Shown here: positions 9,866-19,546 of the stretch, piece by piece
Layout: each line of letters opens with the position of its first letter
Numbering within the stretch: position 1 is the stretch's first letter
Origin: Adiantum capillus-veneris
Lineage: Eukaryota; Streptophyta; Polypodiopsida; Polypodiales; Pteridaceae
Direction of reading: 5' to 3'
DNA length: 64,000 bases
Assembly: GCA_014529385.2 (NCBI GenBank)
Contig: CM043946.1
Span: 36,048,558 to 36,112,557, forward strand
Position numbers and translations under genes: made by a program
The notes under the pieces: model-generated
The model's input: only the letters and a program-made list of their open reading frames with translations
Told to the model about the DNA's origin: nothing
Database searches by the model: none

Positions 9866-11374
9866 TCATTTAGGAATCCATCGCAATGTTTCTTTACATT
9901 TCTTGGGGCGAGTGGGACGTTTCTTACGAGGCTTCTGTTTTTTAGCATCAGCCATGGTCGCTAAAGAAGCTTTAGGGACCCACTTGTATGTTTTCTTTGT
10001 TATATGAGGATGAGTCTTGTCAGAAGCTATATACATTGCTTCTAGCATATTTAAGGGTACGGGCATTTCATCCCCCTCAGGTGTTACCCAAGTTGTCCCC
10101 CTATTTCCCCAAGTGTCTATGGTTGCTTCTAGGTGGACCCAATCCACATTGTCTGACTCATTCATCCCAGGTAGTACATCCATATAAGGAGAATCTTCCC
10201 CAACATCAGTGTCCGCTTTACACGTGTAACAATACTGCAATGGGGCCGAGTGAACTGTGGTGTCAGATCTATGATCAATTATAAACCTGTTTCCTAGAGG
10301 ATGTGCTCGACCCGTCACAAGATCCACTCGAATGACAGAATCTTGGAACTGCAGGTAGACATGGTTTTTGGACCAATCATGCACCATTTTTGCTTCCCTC
10401 ATGAAAGGACGTCCTAAGATCATCCCCGATGCCATAGTGTGTTTGGAGAAATCCATAACAATAAAGGTAATCCTTATTTTATGTCCAAAGACCTTGATCT
10501 TGAGATCTTCTAGCATCCCAATAGGTTTAACAATAGACCCATTGGCCATCTTCACTACTATGGTTGTGGTCGCAAGGTGAGGTCTTCCCATAGTTTCCCA
10601 GCAATTTTTAGTCACAATGCTAACCCCAGCACCACCATCAAGGATTCCCTTCATAGTTAATCCCTTAGTAGTGATTGGTATAGTCGCATTGGATTCATCA
10701 CCCTCAAAGTATTGTCCCAACTTGTTAATAGGTATTTCTATAACAAGGTTCTCATCTAAGTTGCGTTGTGGATCTATGTATTCCTCCTCTATTGGCATCT
10801 CCTCAGCTCCATCCATCTGTGCAAATTGTGGTAGCCCAAACTTCAGCTCTCCATTGAGGAAGGCTCGAAGAGCTGAGACTAGCTCAGGGTCTTTATATAG
10901 CTTGGACATGATGGTGGTTCTAACTTCTGAAGACATGAAATCCATCAATTTGGCAATGTTTAACGGCACCTTTTGGCCTTGAGTCCCTTGACGTGGGGAA
11001 GATGGGATCTCCATTTCTTCGATAGGATCAGGTAGTCCCTCTGTAAATATTCTTTCCATCAAGAAGTGAGTACGCCCACTTTCCCATGACTTTAAGTCAC
11101 TTTCTTCTTGGATGACACTAGGTATGTCCAAGGGTCTATGGACTTGGTGAGGTTGTTGTTGTGTAGGGAACACGGTGTCTGTAATCTGGATCTTCCTAGG
11201 TGCTGGTTCTAGATCCCTTTGGGTATCTTCTACCAAACTCCTTAAATGCTTGACTCGCTCAATCTCCTCTGTAGGGTTTGGGTAAGTTCCTATCTTCTTT
11301 TTGGATCCTGACCATTGTGGCTCATGAAGATCTTCCTTGTTGGTTTCTATGTTAGTGGTCATTTTGGTTTCCAT
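9866..11374 (-). CDS. M: aspartic protease ORF (502 aa)
   Basis: This is an uninterrupted 502-codon ORF starting METKMTTN. The N-terminal 230 residues are hydrophilic. A retropepsin-like domain covers about residues 235-370: active site GILDGGAGVSIV near residue 245 (genome about 10635), the DGG variant, and the second strand segment SGMILGRPFM. It would cleave the gag polyprotein inside the particle. Downstream, where RT is expected, there are only WVPK repeats. It probably forms one polyprotein with the gag ORFs upstream, from which it is separated by about 60 nt containing a stop. Confidence 0.75.
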   Translation of the reverse strand: METKMTTNIETNKEDLHEPQWSGSKKKIGTYPNPTEEIERVKHLRSLVEDTQRDLEPAPRKIQITDTVFPTQQQPHQVHRPLDIPSVIQEESDLKSWESGRTHFLMERIFTEGLPDPIEEMEIPSSPRQGTQGQKVPLNIAKLMDFMSSEVRTTIMSKLYKDPELVSALRAFLNGELKFGLPQFAQMDGAEEMPIEEEYIDPQRNLDENLVIEIPINKLGQYFEGDESNATIPITTKGLTMKGILDGGAGVSIVTKNCWETMGRPHLATTTIVVKMANGSIVKPIGMLEDLKIKVFGHKIRITFIVMDFSKHTMASGMILGRPFMREAKMVHDWSKNHVYLQFQDSVIRVDLVTGRAHPLGNRFIIDHRSDTTVHSAPLQYCYTCKADTDVGEDSPYMDVLPGMNESDNVDWVHLEATIDTWGNRGTTWVTPEGDEMPVPLNMLEAMYIASDKTHPHITKKTYKWVPKASLATMADAKKQKPRKKRPTRPKKCKETLRWIPK

Positions 11375-11436
11375 GGTTTCACCTTAATCACAATCTTCTT
11401 CAACGTCGTTCATATATACGGGGTCGTCACCAGTCC

Positions 11437-12048
11437 CTATGTTGGTCTTTGAACTGGGGTCTGATTTCGCTTCTTTTTGCAATCTCTTTCTTCGTGTTTT
11501 TTTCTTTTTTTGAGATTGGGCAATTGATGTCGTGTCTCTTTCCTCAAGAATATAATTTGTTTTTGGAGCATCGATTGTGTGAGTACGTTTACTGGTACCA
11601 CGGGTGTACTTGGTGATGGCTCCTCGGTAACTTCAATCAAGTTTAATGGGGTGATCTTCGATGCATTTGGATTATTTGGACATTGGGCAATCAAATGATC
11701 TATGCCACATCGATTACACATGAGTATCGACATTGTAGACGTGCTCGCTTGATTGGTTTGCATAAGTGTGTCATTCTTTTGTAGCCTAATAGGACACTCA
11801 GCTACACGATGTGGACCTCCACACTCATAGCATTGAAGAGGTGGTCTCTTAGCAGTGTAGTTGATATTTTGGCCTCTTGCCGCAAGAGCAGCTACTTGAT
11901 ATATAGGTTTGACTTGTCCCCAATAGTCCTCCATGTAGTATTGTGGACTTTCTTCAAGCACATCCATCCCATAGGCAATATTAGGATCTATATCTTCCTC
12001 ACTGCCTTCCCAACAAGCAATAGATGACTCACAACCCACTTGATTCAC
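11437..12048 (-). pseudogene. M: nucleocapsid part with zinc knuckles 3 and 4
   Basis: This frame has two knuckle-like motifs, CYECGGPHRVAEC and CNRCGIDHLIAQC, both CX2CX3HX4C, one residue shorter than the retroviral CX2CX4HX4C. A basic tail (KKRKKHEERDCKKKR) precedes the stop. It is the continuation of the capsid ORF, separated by a stop at about 12071. The role is RNA binding in the particle. Confidence 0.6.
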
Positions 12049-12072
12049 GGAAGTGATTCTCGGATGTGGTAG

Positions 12073-12996
12073 TTATGGTCCTAGCACTGGAGGTGGTAAG
12101 GGTGTTGTTTGAACAACATTTTGGACCCTAGGGACCATGTGTTGTGATGTTTGTTCAAGAGGTGGGGCCGGCATCAATGCAGGCACTCGAGGTGTGTTTG
12201 TCCATGCTAAGGTTGGTCTATTGGCCATCGCACGCTTAAATACTATGCAATCCTTAGCTTGATGACCATACCTCCCACACGCATTGCAATTCCCATTGAA
12301 TTTTACTCTAAAAGTAGGGCATTCACTGGTACTATGCGGTCCATAGCATCCTAAGCACCATTGCTGCTCCCTTCTTGGATACATATGATTGTTTTGCGGA
12401 GCACGATTGTCTCTAAGACTCTCTTGAATAGCCTTGGTGAGATCTGCTAAAGTCATCTCAGATATCTTTGGCTCCTTAGCAATAGGCTTTAGGGTCATTG
12501 GCTGATGCCCTGATGCTTGCGAGCTAATAGATTTAGTCTCAACATACACTCTTTCTCCTTGAATCATTAGATTATCCTCCAATTGGACCGCATTGGTGGT
12601 GACTGCTTCCCAAGTGGTGATACCTCTAATGACTAGGCCATTGTAGATATCCTCATGTCGTAATCCCCTAATGAATCTATCAAACAATTGGTTATTGTTG
12701 AAGCACTCATTTGGATTACAACGAGAATTCAAATGGTTCAAGCGACTTATAAAGTCTCTCACCGACTCTCCTTCCTCTCGTTGGGCTTTCTGGAGTTGAG
12801 AGGCTGCACCCCAAAGCACTCCCTCTCGTATGTATTCTTTTAAGAACAGTCTCCTAAGAGTAGGGTAAATCGTTTTTCCTTCCACCCTTAGGGTTCTATA
12901 CCAATCCTTAGCCTTTCCACTTAAGGTTAGGCTTAAAGCATTGCTCTTATGTAGGTCATTGCGTTCTCCTAGAGAATCGCATATTTGTTCAAACAC
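12073..12996 (-). pseudogene. M: gag capsid and zinc knuckles 1 and 2
   Basis: A typical gypsy capsid domain covers about the first 150 residues: SLTLSGKAKDWYRTL, FLKEYIREG and the EGESVRDFISRL segment. It is followed by CLGCYGPHSTSEC (CX2CX3HX4C) and CNACGRYGHQAKDC (CX2CX4HX4C). A one-base frameshift near 12990 separates it from the upstream frame (12969-13751). The listed start is therefore only where the frame opens. Confidence 0.75.
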
Positions 12997-13751
12997 TTGA
13001 TATGCTTTCTCACATCCCCATCTCCACTAAATTTTTGTGTGAGCTTGGCTATTTGTACTGCCTTACTTCTAGGCTCTCTATCAAGCGTGTTACGCATATT
13101 CTCAGCAATAGATCGACCAATAGCTTGAGCAAATGTTGCCAAGTCGCCTAAATGAGCAGGCACCGTGGGTGAAGGTGCTCCAGAGACTACATGTGGAGTA
13201 GGTATTGGCATTGGGCTTGGCGCATAGGAAGCCCTTGGGTTCCACGTTGGGTACGATGTTGTGACATGTGGTGGTCCATAGTTCATATGGGTGGCCCTAG
13301 GCATAGCAGACGTCAGATGTGACATGCTAATGCTAGCCGGTATAGTCCCATGGAAATAAGAACTTGTGTATTGTGGTTGTGGAGAATAGGTAGTTGAAAT
13401 AATGGCAGGGGTAGGGACTACATGAGTGTGTGGACCCATCGGTGCATACGATTGGTATGCACTTGTAGGTACTATTGCAAGCATTGAGCTACCATGTAGC
13501 GGTGCTTTACTAACAAACGAGGTCCATGGCATGTTTCTCGGCATGCCCATCATTGGGGTAGGCATGGTAGTCGTGGTATCATCAAGGGAAAGATGAGCTA
13601 GACTTGGAAAAGTAAAGCTATCACTTGTGGGCTCAGATTGCATTGAGACCCCTGGCAAAACAACATATGGGGGATCGATGGGACTCACTGAGGGAGTCTC
13701 CATTTTTGATAGAGTGGGTTGTTTCCCTTTGCCCGTGTCTAAAAATTGCAT
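12969..13751 (-). pseudogene. M: gag N-terminal linker, Pro/Ser/Thr-rich
   Basis: The 260 codons are rich in Pro, Ser, Thr and Tyr, with YAP/YNP-like phrases, and end in RSKAVQIAKLTQKFSGDGDVRKHIK, which leads into the capsid domain of the next frame. This is the usual disordered region before a gypsy capsid. It is broken from the capsid by a frameshift and from the LRSGR segment by stops. Confidence 0.55.
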
Positions 13752-14039
13752 AGGACCCGTCGAAGGTATGTTTGTTCCTCGATTTTGCCTCTCGGACTAG
13801 ATAATCCTATGGATGACATTGCAGATCATGTGTTGTTGTTCCTCTAGACTAGTGGCACTAGATGTGGATTGTACAACTTCTAACCAACCCACATGGTATG
13901 TATAGCCCATGTATAGGTCGGTCAAAGTCTCCGTGTGTAGGTCATATTCCCAATTTTCATTGAGAAATACCCGTCCAGACTTGGTGTACTAGAGGGTTGT
14001 CGTGAGGTGGATGCAATGTTGCTTCCCGTGTTTTGACTT

Positions 14040-14543
14040 TTAGTCAAACACTACCTTAGAGGCGACTTTGGAAGGTGGTAGCTCGGTAAGGCCCTCATTA
14101 AATGAGGTAGGTAGAATGTCCACGTGGACACTCTGAGGGAGTGTGGGGTCTACAGGAGATGTGAATGGTGATTCTACTTCCCCACCTACTTCATTTACTT
14201 CACTAGTCGTAGGTTCAGAGCGCGTAGCTCTACTAAAAGTTTCCATCAAACGGCTAAAAACACTAGTTCCAGGTTGTTGGGCCCAGCTAGGTACGGTTTC
14301 ATTTGTTCCCCCCGGGCTTTGTGTAAGATGCTCTTCCATAATATCGTAGTCAGAGGAAGAGTCGCTAGCTGCTATATTTGGGTCTTGGGTTGCACTACCT
14401 TGGGTCCCCGCCGAGGGCGTAGACCCTAGCGTGGAAGGATAGTGAGTACCCCCGTAAATCGAAGCCCTAGCTAATTTTTTGGACTCTAGCACACGACCAG
14501 AGCGTAGATACATGTGCTTTGGGTGCCCTACAAGTGTCGGCAA
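14040..14543 (-). pseudogene. M: gag N-terminus with LRSGR motif
   Basis: This ORF starts MPTLVGHPKHMYLRSGRV; the LRSGR motif corresponds to LRSGK at the start of the L gag. The rest is Ser/Thr/Glu-rich and probably disordered. A stop at 14040 ends it. The next 290 nt towards 13751 contain several stops, so this copy is broken. Confidence 0.6.
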
Positions 14544-15220
14544 GTACCATCAAAGGTTACTTGCTTTGTTTTGTGGGTGTTTTGCACTCTATTTTCTACT
14601 TGATTTTTTCTTGTTTTTGATGTTTTTTAATGTTTGATTTTTTTTATTAAAGTGTGTGATAGCTCGAAACGAGCGTATCACTTAGAGGGTCGATGTGTGC
14701 TTTACAGCACAATTTTCGGGCATCTAACGTTCCGTTGGTCCTCAAAAAATCGACTTTTAGCTACGTGTGAAGCTAAATTCATTTTTTTAAAAAGGCGACT
14801 GAGGCCTAGGCCTGAGCGTGAGCTTGGGCTTGGGTTTGGGAGATATTCCCGATCCCGGTCCTACCTTTTTTTTATTTTAATCACTTTTTTTTTTTTTAAA
14901 GGATAAGGTCGCCACGGCCTGCGCGAGAGCACACACACACTCTATCTACCTACTTCTAACTAATACACCTACTCTTACACGCTAACACACTCTATTAACT
15001 CTCACTAGTCTACTTCCTACTTACTGTACACAGAAAACTAACTATCTTAATACACAGAGAATAAACACAGAAACCTTTGAAAACTCCATTAACAAAAAAA
15101 ACACACAGTATAACACCAAATCCCTCTTCTCAACACACACACACTCCTTCCCTACCTTTCCTATGATTGAAATTGCACCACGGAGAAGCACAAAGTGCTA
15201 CTCGAGCTTAATGCACGGCA
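14544..15220 (-). other. 5' leader of M
   Basis: This is untranslated sequence between PBS and gag. It contains a perfect 12-nt palindrome AGGCCTAGGCCT at 14802-14813 and an imperfect hairpin (GATAGCTCG, AAA, CGAGCGTATC) near 14659-14680. No ORF is credible. Confidence 0.6.
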
Positions 15221-15239
15221 TTCCCCGGCAACGGCGCCA
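15221..15239 (-). promoter_or_regulatory. primer-binding site of M (tRNA-Asp-like)
   Basis: On the minus strand this is TGGCGCCGTTGCCGGGGAA, the same site as in element L, four bases from the LTR end. Confidence 0.9.
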
Positions 15240-15243
15240 AAAA

Positions 15244-15482
15244 TGTGCGCTTATGTCACACGTGTTAATGCAAGGAACTTGCCGATACACCGTGTGCGAG
15301 CCACAAATGGCTCCAAGCACACAACAAGCCTAAACTAGTAAGCTCAAAGAAGGCAATGGTGTGTCACTCACTGTTCTACGCTTGCTTCATGGAGGATTCC
15401 TCGCCGCAAAGAAGAAGGAGCCGCCGCTTCGCCGCGCTCAACCGCTTCGCCGCCGCCGTGCCGTCGTCGCAATGCTCGATCG

Positions 15483-15565
<83 letters not shown>

Positions 15566-15900
15566 GCATACGCACACACACACAAGGAGATGAAGAAGAA
15601 GAAGATGGAGATGGAGCAAGAGCGCTCTTCTATTGCACAAATGAGAGAATGAGTGAATTTTAGGTTTAGTTGACTTTTATATGAGCTCGCCCCATTCACA
15701 GTTGGGTGCCCATGCTTAGCCAACTAATCCCTTGAATGTTCCAGTTAGAGTGCGCCTCTCATCGGCGATCACTCTTACCCTTTTCCTATTGGACCGACAA
15801 GCATGGTACCTGACTCTACCAAATAAATAATACAATGTTCGCCGTAGGTTACAACGTCCGTCGTAGGTAATAGGGTGTCCGTGAGCCGTGAGGATTAACA
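15244..15900 (-). repeat. 5' LTR of M (657 bp)
   Basis: In plus reading it runs from TGTGCGCTTATG to AGGATTAACA. The minus-strand TATA-like CATATAAAAG is at 15674-15683. It is longer than its partner through a longer (CT)n tract and a duplication of about 20 bp near 15835-15865 (GTTCGCCGTAGGTTACAAC next to CGTCCGTCGTAGG). Confidence 0.9.
15485..15563. repeat. (CT)n microsatellite in the M 5' LTR
   Basis: This is an almost pure CT tract of about 79 nt, compared with about 30 nt in the 3' LTR. Confidence 0.95.
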
Positions 15901-15905
15901 CCAGG
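15901..15905. repeat. target-site duplication of M, right copy (CCAGG)
   Basis: It matches 6826-6830. The P reading frame is continuous if M and one CCAGG are left out. Confidence 0.9.
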
Positions 15906-16792
15906 CTGCAAACCTTGGGTGGCCAACTCAACGTGGATCAGTGTCACATTGGTGAGAGAAAAGTCACTCTCCTTGGTCATGTAATTTCAGCAAAAGGAAT
16001 GGAGGCTGGCCCTAGCAAGATTCAGGCTCTGGTATCTTTATCATCACCCACCACCGCCAAGCAGCTGGTTTCTTTCCTTCAGAAGGTAAGATACTTAAGC
16101 AGGTTCATTCACCTGTTATCTCAAGTCGTCCTTCCCCTATAACAACTCACCCAGAGGGATGTCTTCTCATGGAGTGAAGAGAACGAGCAGCGGTTTATTG
16201 AGGTGAAGCAAATCCTAGCTAAGCTTCCCACTATTTCACCTCCTAAGTGGGACGAGCCATTTTATGTGAACCCTAGTGTGGGAAATGATACACTAGGAGC
16301 AGTGCTAATGCAAAAGGATCCCAAAACTTCTTTCATGCGTCCTATTTACTTCTCTAGTCGGGTCATGACCCCATCAGAAAAAGGATTTACCGAAGTAGAA
16401 CACGTGGTTCTAGCACTAATGTTTGCTACCACAAAGTTCCGCTCCTATCTCCTGCCTAGACCCTTTGTAATCCAGACAATGGAGGAGGTTTTCCCATATG
16501 TAATGCGACACATGGATGTCTCATCTAGGATCTCAAAGTGGTTAATTAGACTACGAGAGTTTGACTACACCATGCAAGTAGAAAACTCCACCAGGGCAAG
16601 TTTAGTGGGAATTCTCACTCATCGCCATTATGAGAAGAAGCTGAAGGTCAACACGGAAGCAAAGGAAGGAACACCAACGATAGAAAGTCCTAAGCTAGAG
16701 AGAGCTCACTCTCTTTTCTTTGACAGAGCATACAAGAGAACAATGGATCAGTCTGCAATACACATGGTCATTTTCAATGAACAGCAAGAAAG
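15906..16792 (+). pseudogene. element P RT end and RNase H
   Basis: This continues the RT interrupted at 6830: TLGGQLNVDQCHIG, then VTLLGHVISAKGMEAGPSKI and the thumb segment. A stop lies at 16141. The RT-linked RNase H follows from 16203: PFYVNPSVGNDTLGAVLMQK, with Asn where the catalytic Asp of the usual DAS motif would sit, then PIYFSSR and FTEVEHVVLALMFA, which contains the catalytic Glu. The stretch continues to the GAAAG duplication at 16788-16792, where the solo LTR begins. Confidence 0.75.
16788..16792. repeat. target-site duplication of the solo LTR, left copy (GAAAG)
   Basis: GAAAG precedes TGTTAAGT and is repeated at 17608-17612. Confidence 0.85.
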
Positions 16793-16999
16793 TGTTAAGT
16801 ATGGAGCCTGATTTACCCCTTGTAATTTTCTTTGGTAAATGTGCACATTTGTAAGGCCCCCATTATGAGGAGAAGCCATCGTGCATGAAGGAAAATCACT
16901 CACTGAAAACCAAAATTTTCATGGCCAAAATTCAGGGGCAACTTTAGGGGCCTCGAGGGCAGAAGCCCCCGAGACTTTTTTTTTTCCGCGCTGGAATAT

Positions 17000-17115
17000 T
17001 ATGGCCGGACGGCGGCCGAAAAGTGGTCGAAAATCGACCAATCGGTTGGCCGGTGGCCGGTAGTCAATGGCCGGTGGCCGATGGTCGGAAGTCAATGGCC
17101 GATGGCTGGTGGCCG
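17000..17115. repeat. GGCCGRTGG-type short repeats in the solo LTR
   Basis: The phrase GTCAATGGCCG occurs twice about 26 nt apart, with several GGTGGCCG variants around it. Repeats in U3 can act as enhancers, but function here is only a guess. Confidence 0.7.
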
Positions 17116-17452
17116 AATTCAAAAGCAGATTTGTCTACACAAGGGCGGCCACACATGGGCGGATTGAAGGGTCCGATTTGGACTTATTCACACAAGGACA
17201 GCTACACATGGCTGCCTCTCATGAGAGTGGGCAGCCCTGTTGGCCTATAAAAGGAGGCCATTTCTACATACATTTGATAGTGTGAAGTTGATGCAACAAG
17301 GTGGGTGTGAGGTGGTGAGAGTGAAGCAAGGCGGGATCTCTATTAAGGGTATAATCCCTTTGTAAATTACTTCTTGTTTTGAAGTACTAAAGCCATTGAG
17401 TGGCTGCTTTCCCGTGGACGTAGCCCACATTGGGTGAACCACGTATATCGTG

Positions 17453-17455
<3 letters not shown>

Positions 17456-17520
<65 letters not shown>
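17456..17520. repeat. (CT)n microsatellite in the solo LTR
   Basis: This is a pure CT tract of about 65 nt. Confidence 0.95.
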
Positions 17521-17523
<3 letters not shown>

Positions 17524-17607
17524 CTATAATCTCATGTATGTAAACCTGTCTCTCTTCGTTAAGTAATCTACTCAATTATCTATTTAGCTACATCTTATTT
17601 CCTAACA

Positions 17608-17612
17608 GAAAG
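17608..17612. repeat. target-site duplication of the solo LTR, right copy (GAAAG)
   Basis: It matches 16788-16792. Confidence 0.85.
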
Positions 17613-17935
17613 AGTATTCTCCATGGGGCAGTTATTACACTCCCATTCCAACAACGAAGCAGAATATGCAGCCCTAATCCTTGGGTTGGAACAATGTATT
17701 TCACAAAGAATTCAGCGCTTGAATGTGTTCGGCGACGCTTTGATTTTGATAAGGTAGATAAACGGCACCTGGGAGTGCAAAAATCAGGTTTTACTTGGTC
17801 AACTTTGCCAAGTTAAGGACCTTCTAAAAAAGTTTGAAGTAGTGAAACTCTTCCATGTCCCCAGAGCAGAAAATCAAGAGGCAGATGCACTAGCTAAAGA
17901 AAGAATACAAGACGTTCTCGTAGGAGCAATCAAGT
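17613..17935 (+). pseudogene. element P second (archaeal-type) RNase H
   Basis: The reading is SHSNNEAEYAALILGLEQC, then LNVFGDALILI with a stop in place of the next codon, then FHVPRAENQEADALAKE. The NNEAEYAAL, D and NxxADALA elements are those of the extra RNase H of Tat-type elements. In a functional element it removes RNA from the hybrid during reverse transcription. The stop near 17757 makes it nonfunctional. Confidence 0.8.
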
Positions 17936-19290
17936 TAAAACTACCCCTCTTCCAAGGTAGTGATGCTATGCCTCATATCATCAGTTTTCTAGATACAGGA
18001 GAATGTCCAGCAGGACACACCAAAGGCCAAAAACAATGGCTGGTAAGGAAGGCTACTAGGTACCGCCTTATAGACGACCACTTGGGCAAAGATCAAGTTC
18101 CCAGGCGGGTGCCAACCTCCAGTGAAATCACAGAGGTAATTTCAAGTTGCCATGACGGCGTCTGCGGCGGTCATTTTGCTCTAGATATCACCAGTAGGAA
18201 GATTCTACAGGCAGGATACTTTTGGCCTAGTTTGAACAGGGATGTACACCATTGATGTAAAACATGTAAGGCTTGTCAAGTGGCTAGTGATCGCACGTTA
18301 ACCTACGAGCCACAAACCCCTATCATTTCATATGGTCCTTTTGAGAAATGGGGAATAGATGCAATCAGTCCTTTACCAAGGGCCCAATCAGGTAAACTGT
18401 ACATCATAGTGGGTGTAGACTACATGACTCGATGGGCAGAAGCAACGACCACCACCCGCATTACAACCCAAGAGGTGGCAAAGTTCATTTTTGAGCATAT
18501 CCTTTGCTGTTTTGGCACTCCCCTTGAGATAATATCAGATAGAGGACCAGGATTCAGAGGTGATTTGGCGGGAGAACTGATGAAGAAGTTAGGCATCACA
18601 CGTCGGCATTCCACACCATACTACCCATAATGCAATGGTCTGGTAGAGAAGGTAAATGGAATGATTTGCAAAATCATCACAAAACAGGTGAACAACCACA
18701 CAGGGGACTGGGATAAACATCTCATGGCAGCTCTTTGGGCCTACAGAGCAACTTTCCGAACATCACTAGGTTTCACTCCTTTCCATCTAGTTTATGGGAA
18801 GGAGGCAATTCTACCCGTTGAGGTACAAATAGCCAGCTTACGAGTCTTGGCTAGCCAGACACATCGTCCAAATGTAGACCTCCGAAACCACATCTTGGAT
18901 CTGGAGAGACTCCAACTGGATAGGGAAGAAACAATCAGTCACTATGCAGCACAGGTGGAACGACGCCGGCTCACTTTCAATCAAGGGCTTAAAGAAAAAG
19001 GACTGGAAAAATGCATGTTAGTTCTACGATACAACAACAGATTTGACACTAGGAAGGATAAGAAATTTCAACCCAGATGGGAAGGGCCATTCATCATCAA
19101 GAAACGCTATGACAACGGCAGCTATAAGCTGATGGAAGCAGATGGGAGAATTCACAAGACTAGAGTCAATGGATGGAGACTGAAAAGGTATTTTCTTAGG
19201 TTTGACCCAGAATTCCTGCTAGACATTCCAGAAGAGGGAGAACCCTCTAACTCTATAGCTGAAGAAGCAGAAGAAGGGCTAGAAGCATGA
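17936..19290 (+). pseudogene. element P integrase
   Basis: The zinc-binding HHCC region (HDGVCGGHF to CKTCKAC) is at about 18145-18280. The DDE core has WGIDAISPLP (D), IISDRGPGF (D) and NGLVEKVNG (E). The C-terminal part runs from PFHLVYGKEAILP to RWEGPFII and VNGWRLKRYF. Stops at 18255 (TGA in the HH*CKTC stretch) and 18630 (TAA before CNGLVEK) break it. It would insert element DNA into the genome. The end at 19290 is the natural stop (GLEA). Confidence 0.85.
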
Positions 19291-19372
19291 ATGCCTCTAG
19301 CCAAAGGGAGAGGACTAATGATAGCCGACTTTTGAAAATCAAAGAAAAAAAAAGAAAAAACTTATTTTTACC

Positions 19373-19455
19373 CCCTCCCACTCTCATTACCCCCCCCGTA
19401 GTTTATTCCCCCCCCCCCCCCCCCCGCCCGCCCGACGGGCATTCGATAAAATAAC

Positions 19456-19546
<91 letters not shown>

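Larger units (their letters stand above)
6831..15900 (-). mobile_element. gypsy-type element M, complete ends, no RT or integrase
   Basis: The element is 9.07 kb with LTRs of 586 and 657 bp, a PBS, a PPT and a CCAGG target-site duplication. On the minus strand it encodes an N-terminal LRSGR segment, capsid, four zinc knuckles, protease and a tail with WVPK repeats, then a separate 140-codon ORF. No RT, RNase H or integrase can be found in any frame between the LTRs. It must therefore have moved with enzymes from another element, like the nonautonomous gag-only elements known in plants. The LTRs differ at roughly one base in fifteen to twenty in the parts compared by eye, so the insertion is not recent. 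Confidence 0.85.
16793..17607 (+). repeat. solo LTR (815 bp), copia-like
   Basis: It has TGTTAAGT...CCTAACA ends flanked by the 5-bp duplication GAAAG, with no internal region. A plus-strand TATA box (CTATAAAAGG) is at 17245-17254. The stretch near 17405-17445 with TGGACGTAGC and TGAACCACGTATAT resembles the U5 of plant copia LTRs. It contains GC-rich local repeats at 17000-17115 and a CT tract at 17456-17520. It probably formed by recombination between the two LTRs of a full element. Confidence 0.8.
4197..19320 (+). mobile_element. gypsy element P, Tat-type, 5'-truncated and twice interrupted
   Basis: This plus-strand Ty3/gypsy element has domains in the order gag, protease, RT, RNase H, second (archaeal-type) RNase H, integrase. 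A second RNase H before integrase is the mark of plant Tat-type elements. It begins abruptly inside gag beside the L LTR, so its 5' LTR and PBS are gone. It is interrupted by element M (6831-15900) and a solo LTR (16793-17607). Removing these leaves about 5.2 kb. No 3' LTR could be defined; a purine run AAAGGGAGAGGA at about 19299-19310 may be its PPT. Confidence 0.8.

Noticed and set aside
14544-15220. 5' LTR of a separate element to match the LTR-like edge at 9325
   Set aside because: No similarity to 9188-9325 was found in the region upstream of the M gag, so a separate nested element is not supported.
15356-15663. Long ORFs over the CT tract of the M 5' LTR (SLSLSL, and RERERE on the other strand)
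   Set aside because: They exist only because (CT)n has no stop codon in any frame; the rest is LTR sequence.
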